DNA from: 66-474 sp036279975
Lineage (GTDB): Bacteria; Pseudomonadota; Gammaproteobacteria; Xanthomonadales; Rhodanobacteraceae
Direction of reading: 5' to 3'
Assembly (NCBI GenBank): GCA_036279975.1
Contig: DASURP010000025.1
Location: 1 to 64,000, forward strand
DNA: 64,000 nt
This document shows, piece after piece, positions 9,955-17,476 of this stretch (position 1 is its first letter; every line of letters starts with the position of its first letter). The notes below the pieces were generated by a model, which was not told the origin of the DNA, made no database searches, and worked only from the letters and a program-made list of their open reading frames with translations. Both the position numbers and the translations under genes were made by a program.

Positions 9955-10713
9955 ATGAAAACCATCCATACAGCACTCGCAACCGCGCTCGCATCGGCGC
10001 TGGTTCTGTCACTTGCCGCATGCAGCAACACCGGCCAAGGCTCGAATCCCGCCGCGACGGCTGGGACGACCGCGCCCGCGATGACCGCGACCGCCGCCGC
10101 TCCGGGCGCGATGCAATCCACACCCGCGTCGACCGCCGCCACGCCGGCGGCGTCGGGCACCACCGCCGCCATGTATGGCAGCGCCACCACCAACTGGTTC
10201 GGCGGTCCCATCTACAGCGGCGAGCCCGCGCTTGGCGCAACGGCGGCGCTGGTCAAGGCGGGTGGAGGCGCGGAGAATTTCGATTTTGCCAAGGCCCTGG
10301 TGGCGATGCTCGGCGAGAAGACCGTCAATGCGGAAGTTGCCAAGCTCACCAAGCAGTACGGCAAGGACAACGTGGACAACTTCATCAGCGGCATGACCTT
10401 CGCGGTCAAGGACGGCCTGAAGCGCGCCACCGAGCAGGGTATTGCGCTGCCCGAGCCACCGGCCGACCTGCACGGACAGAAACTTGCCGAAACGCTGGTC
10501 GAGGCCGGCACCGCGCCGGATGGGACGTTCTGGTCCGGGTACCTGTTCGACAAGGCATTGTCACACCCGCTGCATGACATCGTGATGGCCGACATCGACG
10601 CCCAGTTCGGCCACGCGGCCGACGAAAATACCCACAAGATCCTCAACCAGGCGATGTACGACGTGGCCCAGGCGCTTGGCAAGAAGGACGTCAAACTGGC
10701 ATCGCTGCACTGA
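9955..10713 (+). CDS. Putative lipoprotein, unknown function
   Basis: A 252-residue protein with a lipoprotein signal (LVLSLAACSNTG) and ribosome-binding site gaggag at 9943-9948. Residues ~30-65 are a low-complexity Ala/Thr/Pro linker. The rest is a soluble, mostly helical-looking domain (ALVKAGGGAENFDFAKALVAML, split as seen around residue 95; later DAQFGHAADENTH). I do not recognise the family. Its first 25 residues are nearly the same as those of the lipoprotein gene at 10932 (both read ACSNTG after the lipobox), suggesting a shared export module. A terminator follows immediately. Confidence 0.75.
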   Translation: MKTIHTALATALASALVLSLAACSNTGQGSNPAATAGTTAPAMTATAAAPGAMQSTPASTAATPAASGTTAAMYGSATTNWFGGPIYSGEPALGATAALVKAGGGAENFDFAKALVAMLGEKTVNAEVAKLTKQYGKDNVDNFISGMTFAVKDGLKRATEQGIALPEPPADLHGQKLAETLVEAGTAPDGTFWSGYLFDKALSHPLHDIVMADIDAQFGHAADENTHKILNQAMYDVAQALGKKDVKLASLH

Positions 10714-10737
10714 TTCGACGAATCATCGGCTTGCGAG

Positions 10738-10767
10738 CGGGCCGGCAGCGATGCCGGCCCGTTTTTT
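10738..10767 (+). terminator. Rho-independent terminator
   Basis: Stem cgggccggca (10738-10747) with tgccggcccg (10752-10761), loop gcga, then six T at 10762-10767, 24 bp after the preceding stop. Confidence 0.93.
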
Positions 10768-10931
10768 CGTGGCAGGCGGCGGGGTGCCGGAAACAGCCAG
10801 GCGCGCACGGGAACGATGCCTGAATGCGGCACGCGGCGGGATTTTCGGGGTGCTGGCGTTATGCCACCAGACGCGGTTTAATACGCGAGCCACTTCCGTG
10901 GCTATCCACGGCCTATTCCAGGAGATCCCCA

Positions 10932-11327
10932 ATGAAGTTCAACCGTACCGTTGTTGCGGTCGCTGTGGCGTCCGCGATGGTTTTGTCGTTGTCCGCCTGC
11001 AGCAACACGGGCAGCGAGGGTCAGTCCGCCGCCGACCAGGCCCAGAACGCCGCCGCCGCGATGTCGACGGCCGCCGGCAACGCCGCGCAGGCTGTCGGCT
11101 CCGCCGCCGCCGCCGCGGGTTCGGCCGCCGAAGCCGCCGGCAACGCCATGAGCGGCGCACCCGCGTCGACCGCCGCTGCGCCGGCTTCGACCGCCGCGCC
11201 CGCTTCGACCGCCGGCGGCAGCAACGCGATGGATGCGATGAAGGCTGCCGCGAGCAAGGCCAAGGACGCCGCCGGCGCCGTGAAGGACGCGGCCAACAAG
11301 ACCAAGGATGCGATGGGCGGGCACTGA
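10932..11327 (+). CDS. Small alanine-rich lipoprotein
   Basis: A 131-residue protein starting at ATG 10932 after aggagatcc. The signal peptide ends in the lipobox LSAC. The mature part is dominated by Ala with repeats of the ASTAAPASTA and GSAAEAAGNA type, ending in a lysine-rich segment (KAAASKAKDAAGAVKDAANK) that reads as an amphipathic helix. The composition recalls Lpp-like or late-embryogenesis-like helices, but I see no diagnostic motif. It could tether to the envelope or be a stress protein (inference). It is terminated at 11354-11385. Confidence 0.75.
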   Translation: MKFNRTVVAVAVASAMVLSLSACSNTGSEGQSAADQAQNAAAAMSTAAGNAAQAVGSAAAAAGSAAEAAGNAMSGAPASTAAAPASTAAPASTAGGSNAMDAMKAAASKAKDAAGAVKDAANKTKDAMGGH

Positions 11328-11353
11328 CCCCTGCTGCAACCTGCTGTGCTCGG

Positions 11354-11385
11354 AACCGGCCGCTGCGAGCGGCCGGTTTCTTTTT
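11354..11385 (+). terminator. Rho-independent terminator
   Basis: Stem aaccggccgct (11354-11364) with agcggccggtt (11368-11378), loop gcg, then a T-rich tail to 11385. Confidence 0.9.
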
Positions 11386-11450
11386 GGGCCCGCGTCCGGC
11401 AACCGATAGAATGACCGCTGCGCGCGCGTTTGCGCGTCACGGAACCGGCC

Positions 11451-13058
11451 ATGCCCGTCATCCCCACCCGCATCGACAGCAAGAGCGAATCCTTCCTCGA
11501 CAACGCCGCCAGCCTGCGCAAGCTCACCGAAGAACTGCAGGCCGAACTCGCGCGCACTGCCGAGGGCGGCGGCGAGAAGGCGCGCGCCAGGCACGTCGCG
11601 CGTGGCAAGCTGCTGCCGCGCGAACGCATGCGCGCCCTGCTCGATCCGGGCTCGCCGTTCCTGGAACTGTCACCGCTGGCGGCGCACGGCATGTACGACG
11701 GCGCGGCGCCCGCCGCCGGCCTGATCACCGGCATCGGCCGGGTCCGCGGCACCGAAGTGATGGTGGTCGCCAACGACGCCACCGTGAAGGGCGGCACCTA
11801 TTTCCCGATCACGGTGAAGAAGCACCTGCGCGCGCAGGAAGTGGCGCTGGAGAACCGCCTGCCGTGCATCTACCTCGTCGATTCCGGCGGCGCGTTCTTG
11901 CCGCTGCAGGACGAGGTGTTTCCCGACAAGGAGCACTTCGGCCGCATCTTCTACAACCAGGCGCGCATGTCTGCGCTCAATATCCCGCAGATCGCGGTGG
12001 TGATGGGTTCGTGCACCGCCGGCGGCGCCTACGTGCCGGCGATGAGCGACGAGACCATCATCGTCAAGGGCGAGGGTACGATCTTCCTGGGCGGCCCGCC
12101 GCTGGTGAAGGCCGCGACCGGTGAAGTCGTCGATGCCGAAACGCTGGGCGGCGCCGACGTGCACACCGCCATTTCCGGCGTGGCCGACCACTTCGCGGAG
12201 AACGATGCGCACGCGCTCAGTATCGCGCGCGACATCGTGGCGACGCTCAACGTCACGAAAACCGTGCCGCTGGAACTGACCGAACCGCGCGAACCGGAAT
12301 ACCCGGCGGACGAACTCTACGGCGTGATCCCCGGGGACACCCGCCGCCCGTTCGACATCCGCGAGGTGATCGCGCGCATCGTGGACGGTTCCGAGTTCCA
12401 CGAATTCAAGGCGCGCTATGGCAAGACGCTGGTCACCGGCTTCGCGCACATCCACGGCTACCCCGTCGGCATCGTCGCCAACAACGGCATCCTGTTTTCC
12501 GAAAGCGCGCTCAAGGGCACGCATTTCATCGAGCTGTGCAACCAGCGCAACGTGCCGCTGGTGTTCCTGCAGAACATCACCGGCTTCATGGTCGGCAAGA
12601 AGTACGAACAGGCCGGCATCGCCAAGGACGGCGCCAAGATGGTCACCGCCGTCGCCTGCTCGCACGTGCCGAAGTTCACCGTGGTGATCGGCGGCAGCTT
12701 CGGCGCCGGCAACTACGCGATGTGCGGCCGCGCCTATGGCGCGCGCTTCCTGTGGATGTGGCCGAACGCGCGCATCAGCGTGATGGGCGGCGAGCAGGCG
12801 GCATCGGTGCTGGCGACGGTCAAGCGCGACGGCATCGAGGCGCGCGGCGGCGCTTGGTCGAAAGAGGAAGAAGACGCCTTCAAGGCGCCCATCCGCGAAC
12901 AATACGAGCGCCAGGGCAGCCCGTACTATTCCAGCGCCCGGCTGTGGGACGACGGCATCATCGATCCGGCCGACACCCGCCGCGTGCTGGGTCTGGCGAT
13001 TTCGGCGTCGCTGAACGCGCCAATCGAGCCGCAGCGTTACGGCGTGTTCCGGATGTAG
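11451..13058 (+). CDS. liuB: Methylcrotonyl-CoA carboxylase, carboxyltransferase (beta) subunit
   Basis: A 535-residue carboxyltransferase from ATG 11451 (MPVIPTRID). Both crotonase-fold halves are present, with the oxyanion-type glycine motifs MGSCTAGGAYVPAMSD and GGSFGAGNYAMCGRAY. Together with LiuD it carboxylates 3-methylcrotonyl-CoA to 3-methylglutaconyl-CoA. Length and the DGAKMVTAVACSHVPKFT region match methylcrotonyl- rather than propionyl-CoA carboxylase. It is separated from liuC/liuD by a minus-strand iron-uptake cluster, so the liu genes cannot form one transcript here. Confidence 0.93.
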   Translation: MPVIPTRIDSKSESFLDNAASLRKLTEELQAELARTAEGGGEKARARHVARGKLLPRERMRALLDPGSPFLELSPLAAHGMYDGAAPAAGLITGIGRVRGTEVMVVANDATVKGGTYFPITVKKHLRAQEVALENRLPCIYLVDSGGAFLPLQDEVFPDKEHFGRIFYNQARMSALNIPQIAVVMGSCTAGGAYVPAMSDETIIVKGEGTIFLGGPPLVKAATGEVVDAETLGGADVHTAISGVADHFAENDAHALSIARDIVATLNVTKTVPLELTEPREPEYPADELYGVIPGDTRRPFDIREVIARIVDGSEFHEFKARYGKTLVTGFAHIHGYPVGIVANNGILFSESALKGTHFIELCNQRNVPLVFLQNITGFMVGKKYEQAGIAKDGAKMVTAVACSHVPKFTVVIGGSFGAGNYAMCGRAYGARFLWMWPNARISVMGGEQAASVLATVKRDGIEARGGAWSKEEEDAFKAPIREQYERQGSPYYSSARLWDDGIIDPADTRRVLGLAISASLNAPIEPQRYGVFRM

Positions 13059-13113
13059 CAACACCCTTGCACCCCGGCCGGCGCCGGCATCGCGAACAGG
13101 AACCCGGCCCTTC

Positions 13114-13887
13114 CTAGAAAAATTCGTATTCGATCCGGAAACGGAACGTCGTGCCGGGCGTGCTGCGCGTCAGCCCCCCCAGCAGGGCCAGGTCATATTT
13201 CAGGTTTCTGGCGTTGCCGACCCTGAACACCCCGAACAAGGCCGGCCCGGCGCGCAATTCTTCCGAGTGGATGTGGCCGAGGGTGCCCAGTTTGCCGAAC
13301 ACCTGGAATCCGGGCTGGAGTTTCGGGTGCGCGTACCATTTCCACTGCGCCTGATAACCGACCTCGGTGTGGATCGCATCGCCGGGACCGTCGGGCGAAT
13401 CGAGGCGGCGTTCGAACAGCAGGTTGAGGTTGGCCTGCGACTGCCCGATGTCCTTTTGCAACATCGGGCCGATTTCCAGCGCCGTTTCGTTGTCGATGCG
13501 GTTGTGCGAAAGCTCGCTGAAAATGCCCGCATCGAGCCAGTGCTCGCCTTGCTCGGTCAACTGGAAGATGTTCTCGAACTCGTATTCCTCGACGCGGCCG
13601 GCGTGCCCGGGGACGCGCGAGTATTCGACTTCCAGTCCGGCCTTCCACCTTGGTGCGATGCCATAGGCAAGTTCGACCTTGTAGGCCTGTTCGCCGTCTT
13701 CGGTGTCGTTCCAATCCTGGACGCCGCCCTTGATCTCCAGCTCCCATTCGCGGAAGTCGACGATGGGCGTATGCACTGTCGAAGCCGGGCCCGCCAGCGC
13801 GAGGCCCGGCATGGCCAAGGCGCCGCCCAGCGCGAGCAGCCCGGTGAAGGACCAGAACACCAACCGCAGTTGCACGTCTCGTTGCAC
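13114..13887 (-). CDS. Putative outer-membrane beta-barrel protein of the iron cluster
   Basis: About 257 residues if started at GTG 13887, after gggaagc; the N-terminus then contains a signal peptide (FTGLLALGGALAMPGLALAG). The mature sequence alternates polar and hydrophobic residues and ends EYEFF, a terminal Phe as in outer-membrane barrels. Segments such as WKAGLEVEYSRV and PGFQVFGKLGTLG look like barrel strands. It is the last gene of the minus-strand iron cluster. I do not recognise a named family; it may be a channel or sensor for iron or another metal (inference). The start is uncertain; another GTG lies at 13875. Confidence 0.65.
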   Translation of the reverse strand: MQRDVQLRLVFWSFTGLLALGGALAMPGLALAGPASTVHTPIVDFREWELEIKGGVQDWNDTEDGEQAYKVELAYGIAPRWKAGLEVEYSRVPGHAGRVEEYEFENIFQLTEQGEHWLDAGIFSELSHNRIDNETALEIGPMLQKDIGQSQANLNLLFERRLDSPDGPGDAIHTEVGYQAQWKWYAHPKLQPGFQVFGKLGTLGHIHSEELRAGPALFGVFRVGNARNLKYDLALLGGLTRSTPGTTFRFRIEYEFF

Positions 13888-14019
13888 TTCGCTTCCCCGA
13901 TTCAGGATGGATGGATGTCCAGACGCCTTCGCAGGGCGCTCCGTGCCTGCCGCCCGCAACCACCGGCGCGCCCTCCCCCCGTGGCGCTGCACTGGCGCCG
14001 GTTGGCCGTCACACATGGC

Positions 14020-14574
14020 TCACGGGGACGCTGCAGGCGCGTAGCGCAGGTTGTCGAGCAACGGCGTCTGCGGGCGCTGGACGTGCAGGAAATCGACGCC
14101 CACTGACGCATGGCAGGCGTTGCATGACGCGGAAAGCTGGTCGAATGCCGCCGAGAACGCCGCGGCATCCTGCTTTTCCAGCGCCTTCTGCACGCCGCGG
14201 ATCGCCGGGTCCATGATCGCCGGCATGACCTCGGAGAGCTTCTCGGGTTGCAGTTCGATGGCATCCCCATTGGTCTGTTCGATGCTGCGCAAGGCCTCGC
14301 CGAGTTCGCTCGCCATGTAGTACGCAAGGTTCCAGTTGCCCGCCTGGCCCGCCCACCACAAGCGGTCATGCCGGATCTGCAGTTCCAGCATCTGCTGCCC
14401 GAGCTCCGGCGGCGGCACGCGTTTCTCCAGCTCGGCCAGCCTGGCCTCGAGGGCCGCGGCTTTGGATGCGCCGGACGCGCGCGCCGGCGCGCTTGCCGCC
14501 GCCACCACGGCGAACGACGCGCAGGCCAGCGCAGCGCAGGCGGCCAATGCCAGATACGGAAATCGGCGCTTCAT
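14020..14574 (-). CDS. Periplasmic CNACH-motif (haem-binding-like) protein next to FTR1
   Basis: A 184-residue exported protein. The signal peptide MKRRFPYLALAACAALACAS is followed by a helix with a coiled-coil look (AAALEARLAELEKRV). Near the C-terminus SASCNACHASVG contains CXXCH, the c-type haem attachment motif. The arrangement of helices ending in CXXCH recalls the cytochrome c'/b562-like four-helix fold. It lies 73 bp after the FTR1 permease gene and shares the cluster with a cupredoxin, so electron transfer during ferrous iron oxidation and uptake is plausible (inference). Family assignment is mine from motif and context only. Confidence 0.7.
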   Translation of the reverse strand: MKRRFPYLALAACAALACASFAVVAAASAPARASGASKAAALEARLAELEKRVPPPELGQQMLELQIRHDRLWWAGQAGNWNLAYYMASELGEALRSIEQTNGDAIELQPEKLSEVMPAIMDPAIRGVQKALEKQDAAAFSAAFDQLSASCNACHASVGVDFLHVQRPQTPLLDNLRYAPAASP

Positions 14575-14647
14575 CGGAACCTCTCGTGGACGAACTTGCC
14601 CTGCCAGGCCTGCGGCCACGGCCGCCGCCCTTGCCGGCGCCCATGCA

Positions 14648-15529
14648 TCAAGCGCCGTGCGCCGCCGCGGCCGCACCGGTGGCGGCGCTGCCCTGCGCTG
14701 CGCGCCTGGCGCGCCGGTGCTGCGCGGCCATGCGCATCGCCACCAGGCGCATCCCGACCACCAGCACCACGAAGGTGACGATCCAGAACACCAGCTGCAT
14801 GCCGGCCGGACGCGCCTCGTAGCCGGTGAGGATGTGCACGGCCTGGCCGACGAGCGAATGGTTGGTGAGCAGCCACGAGGTATCCCACAACTGGTTGCCC
14901 CACGCCGGCAGCAGGTTGGCCTGGACCAGGAACCCCGCCGCGGTCGCGGCAAGCCCCGACGCCAGCACCACCAGCATCCAGTTGGTGGCGGTGAAGAAGT
15001 ACCGGATCGGAATGCGCAGCAAGCCGAAATACAGCGCGAACCCGACCGCGACGCCCCCGGCGAGCCCCAACGGCACTCCGGCGAAGAATCCGACCTGGCC
15101 GGCGCCGCCCGCGGCCATGCCGTACAGGAACAACACGATCTCCGAGCCCTCGCGCAGCACCGCCAGCGCCACCACGGCCAGCAGGATCGCGATCGAACTC
15201 GATCCGGCCTTCACCGAATCGGTGACGCGCCGCATCTGCAGCACCATCTGCTTGCCGTGGCTGGACATCCAGGTCACGTGCCAGCCGATCATCACCACCG
15301 CGGTCAGCAGCACGGCAGCCTGGAACACTTCCTGTCCCACGCCGCCGAGCGAGCCTTCGATGAAGCCCATGCAGACGGCCACCACGATCGCGCCGAGCAC
15401 GCCCAGCGCGATGCCGCCGCCGACGAACACGCCGCGCCGCGGAACCCCGCGCGTGGCCGCCGCGACCACGGTCACGATCAAGGCCGCTTCCAGGACCTCG
15501 CGGAACACCAGCAGTGCAATACCCAGCAT
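14648..15529 (-). CDS. FTR1-family iron permease
   Basis: A 293-residue membrane protein with about seven hydrophobic segments. Two REXXE iron-translocation motifs are present: REVLEA in helix 1 and REGSE in helix 4 (AVLREGSEIVLF), as in the FTR1/EfeU/FtrC permeases. It transports iron after oxidation by a partner ferroxidase. The start codon lies 8 bp after the cupredoxin stop, so the two are probably co-transcribed. No EfeB-type peroxidase is nearby; the cupredoxin and CNACH protein are the likely redox partners. Confidence 0.9.
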   Translation of the reverse strand: MLGIALLVFREVLEAALIVTVVAAATRGVPRRGVFVGGGIALGVLGAIVVAVCMGFIEGSLGGVGQEVFQAAVLLTAVVMIGWHVTWMSSHGKQMVLQMRRVTDSVKAGSSSIAILLAVVALAVLREGSEIVLFLYGMAAGGAGQVGFFAGVPLGLAGGVAVGFALYFGLLRIPIRYFFTATNWMLVVLASGLAATAAGFLVQANLLPAWGNQLWDTSWLLTNHSLVGQAVHILTGYEARPAGMQLVFWIVTFVVLVVGMRLVAMRMAAQHRRARRAAQGSAATGAAAAAHGA

Positions 15530-15537
15530 GTCAGGAC

Positions 15538-15876
15538 CTACTCCGCAATCAACACGCCGGTGGTGGACTGGTGGAAATCGTCAAAGAACTTGTAGCTGCC
15601 CTTGTCGAGCGGCCCCACGAAAACCGTGACGGTCGAGTTGGGCAGCACGATCTTCTCGCGGTTGAAGTCGGTGCTCTCGAATTCCGACGGGGTCGGATTC
15701 TGGTTGGTGACCAGCACCTTGAACTTGGCGCCCGCGGGCACCTTGAGCGTTGCCGGCTGGAACTGGTGGTCCTTCAGGACCAGGTGGAACTCGGGCATGG
15801 CCGCGGCATGGGCCGCCGCGGCAACCGCGACGCCCCCGACGAACGCCATGACCGGAATGAACAACGACCAACGCAT
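15538..15876 (-). CDS. Cupredoxin-like periplasmic protein, iron uptake
   Basis: A 112-residue protein from ATG 15876: a signal peptide (FIPVMAFVGGVAVAAAAHA) and one cupredoxin_1-type domain (FHLVLKDHQFQPATLKVPAG ... KVLVTNQNPTPSEFES). The final HQSTTGVL contains a histidine, but the usual Cys-X-Met copper pair is not obvious. Such proteins sit beside FTR1 permeases (FtrB-like) and are thought to oxidise or hand over iron. It is the first gene of the minus-strand cluster and has a Fur-box-like site 43 bp upstream. A longer start at 15921 has no signal sequence. Confidence 0.85.
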   Translation of the reverse strand: MRWSLFIPVMAFVGGVAVAAAAHAAAMPEFHLVLKDHQFQPATLKVPAGAKFKVLVTNQNPTPSEFESTDFNREKIVLPNSTVTVFVGPLDKGSYKFFDDFHQSTTGVLIAE

Positions 15877-15918
15877 TGCAGGCTCCAGGGTGGGACACGC
15901 CCACTTCCGTCTCGATGG

Positions 15919-15943
15919 CAATGCTAATCGTTCTCATTTATCA
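15919..15943 (-). promoter_or_regulatory. Fur-box-like operator
   Basis: On the minus strand the site reads AAATGAGAACGATTAGCATTG, close to the Fur consensus built from ATGAGAAT and ATTATCATT half-sites. It lies 43 bp upstream of the cupredoxin start, consistent with iron repression of the four-gene cluster. Confidence 0.65.
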
Positions 15944-15970
15944 ACGCAACCGTGGCCAGGGATGGCCACG

Positions 15971-16070
15971 CCCCGGACCGCACAGGGATGTGCGCCGATC
16001 CGGGGCCCATGGCCGGAACGGCCGCGCCCCGGACGGCACAGGGATGTGCGCTGATCCGGGGCCCATGGCC
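15971..16070. repeat. Tandem pair of 44-bp hairpin repeats
   Basis: Two 44-bp copies (15971-16014 and 16027-16070) differ at two bases with a 56-bp period. Each folds as CCCCGGA...TCCGGGG enclosing GCACA/TGTGC. A third copy at 21968-22007 has the inner stem changed to GGACA/TGTCC. They occupy the gap between the divergent iron cluster and liuC. Confidence 0.8.
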
Positions 16071-16143
16071 TGGACAACCAACCCCCGGCGGGGGCCCGCC
16101 GTGCGCAACTCGGCTATTCTGTTGGCTTTGGCTTGCCCCTCCC

Positions 16144-16935
16144 ATGGACGAAACGATCCGAATCGAACGCAGCGGTGCGGTGGCGACCCTGACGCTGAAC
16201 CGCCCGCAGGTCCATAACGCCTTCGACGACACCCTGATCGCGCAAGCGACGGCGGCGCTGGAATCCATGTCGGCAGATTCGCGGATCCGGGCACTGGTGC
16301 TGACCGGCGCCGGAGCCACCTTTTCGGCCGGCGCCGATCTCAACTGGATGCGGCGGATGGCCAAGGCCGGCGCCGGCGAAAACCGCGACGACGCACTACG
16401 GCTCGCGAAACTCCTGCGCAGCCTGCAGTTCTTCCCCAAACCCTGCGTAGCGCGCGTCAATGGCTCGGCCTACGGCGGCGGCGTGGGCCTGGTCGCCTGT
16501 TGCGACATCGCGATCGGGGTCGAGGGCGCGAAATTCTCGCTCAGCGAGGTGAAACTCGGCCTGGTTCCGGCAACGATCGCGCCGTACGTGGTGCAGGCCA
16601 TCGGCGCGCGCCAGGCACGCCGCCTGTTCGTCAGCGCGGAAGTTTTCGATGCGGGCGAAGCCGCGCGGATCGGCCTGCTGCACCAATGCGTCGCGGCCGA
16701 CCGGCTGGACGAAGCCGTCGACCGCCAGTTGCACAGCCTGGCCAAGGGCGGGCCCGTGGCGCAACACGAAGCCAAGCAGCTGGCGCTGCGCAGCGCCGGC
16801 ATGACGCCCGCCTCGGCCGAACGCCTCGACGCCGAAAACGCCGAACTGATCGCGCGCTTGCGCGTGTCGGCGGAAGGCCAGCAAGGTCTCTCGGCTTTCC
16901 TCGAAAAGCACCCCCCGGCGTGGGTGCAGGAGTAA
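16144..16935 (+). CDS. liuC: Methylglutaconyl-CoA hydratase (enoyl-CoA hydratase family)
   Basis: A 263-residue crotonase-fold enzyme. Oxyanion-hole motifs FSAGADLNWM (residues ~61-70) and NGSAYGGGVGLVACCD (~107-122) are intact, and LSEVKLGLVPATIAPYV follows. The NWMRRM signature after the AGAD motif is typical of methylglutaconyl-CoA hydratases. It hydrates 3-methylglutaconyl-CoA to HMG-CoA. Only 4 bp separate its stop from the following cupin gene, then liuD and liuE, so these four probably form an operon. Confidence 0.87.
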   Translation: MDETIRIERSGAVATLTLNRPQVHNAFDDTLIAQATAALESMSADSRIRALVLTGAGATFSAGADLNWMRRMAKAGAGENRDDALRLAKLLRSLQFFPKPCVARVNGSAYGGGVGLVACCDIAIGVEGAKFSLSEVKLGLVPATIAPYVVQAIGARQARRLFVSAEVFDAGEAARIGLLHQCVAADRLDEAVDRQLHSLAKGGPVAQHEAKQLALRSAGMTPASAERLDAENAELIARLRVSAEGQQGLSAFLEKHPPAWVQE

Positions 16936-16939
16936 CGCG

Positions 16940-17476
16940 ATGCCCGCAATCCAGGCCCCCGCTGCACCGCTCATCAACCTGGCCGAGATCGAGATCCGTT
17001 CCGTGGACGAGGGCCACGCGCCGCGTGGCAGCACCGCGGACAAATACGACATCCGCTGGGCCGAAATCGCCAGCCGCATCGGTGCACGCCAGCTGGGCTA
17101 CAACCTCACCGTGGTGGCCCCGGGCAAGCGCAACTGCCCGTTCCACAGCCACCGCGCCGAGGAAGAGATGTTCTTCATCCTGGAGGGCAACGGCGAACTG
17201 CGCTACGGCGACAGGCGTTTCCCGTTGCGCGCGGGCGACATCATCGCCTGCCCCACCGGCGGCCCGGAAACGGCGCACCAGATCATCAATACCGGCGAGG
17301 TCGAGATGCGTTACCTGTCGGTGAGCACGCTGGCGCCGATCGAGGTCTGCGACTACCCCGACTCGGGCAAGTTCGGTGTGTACGAAGACCAGCCGTGGAA
17401 TGGCGATTCGAAACGCGCGCCGTTCAGGCACCTCGCCCGGCACGAGGATGCGCGCGACTACTGGGAGGGTGAATAG
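16940..17476 (+). CDS. Cupin-domain protein within the liu operon
   Basis: A 178-residue single-domain cupin. Motif 1 is G-x5-HSH-x4-E-x6-G (CPFHSHRAEEEMFFILEGNG) and motif 2 is GDIIACPTGGPETAHQI, so a metal site of two or three His plus Glu is intact. Its stop TAG is directly followed by the GTG start of liuD with no spacer. No specific reaction can be assigned. The placement between hydratase and carboxylase subunit genes suggests a link to acyl-CoA or sugar-acid metabolism, but this is inference only. Confidence 0.82.
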   Translation: MPAIQAPAAPLINLAEIEIRSVDEGHAPRGSTADKYDIRWAEIASRIGARQLGYNLTVVAPGKRNCPFHSHRAEEEMFFILEGNGELRYGDRRFPLRAGDIIACPTGGPETAHQIINTGEVEMRYLSVSTLAPIEVCDYPDSGKFGVYEDQPWNGDSKRAPFRHLARHEDARDYWEGE

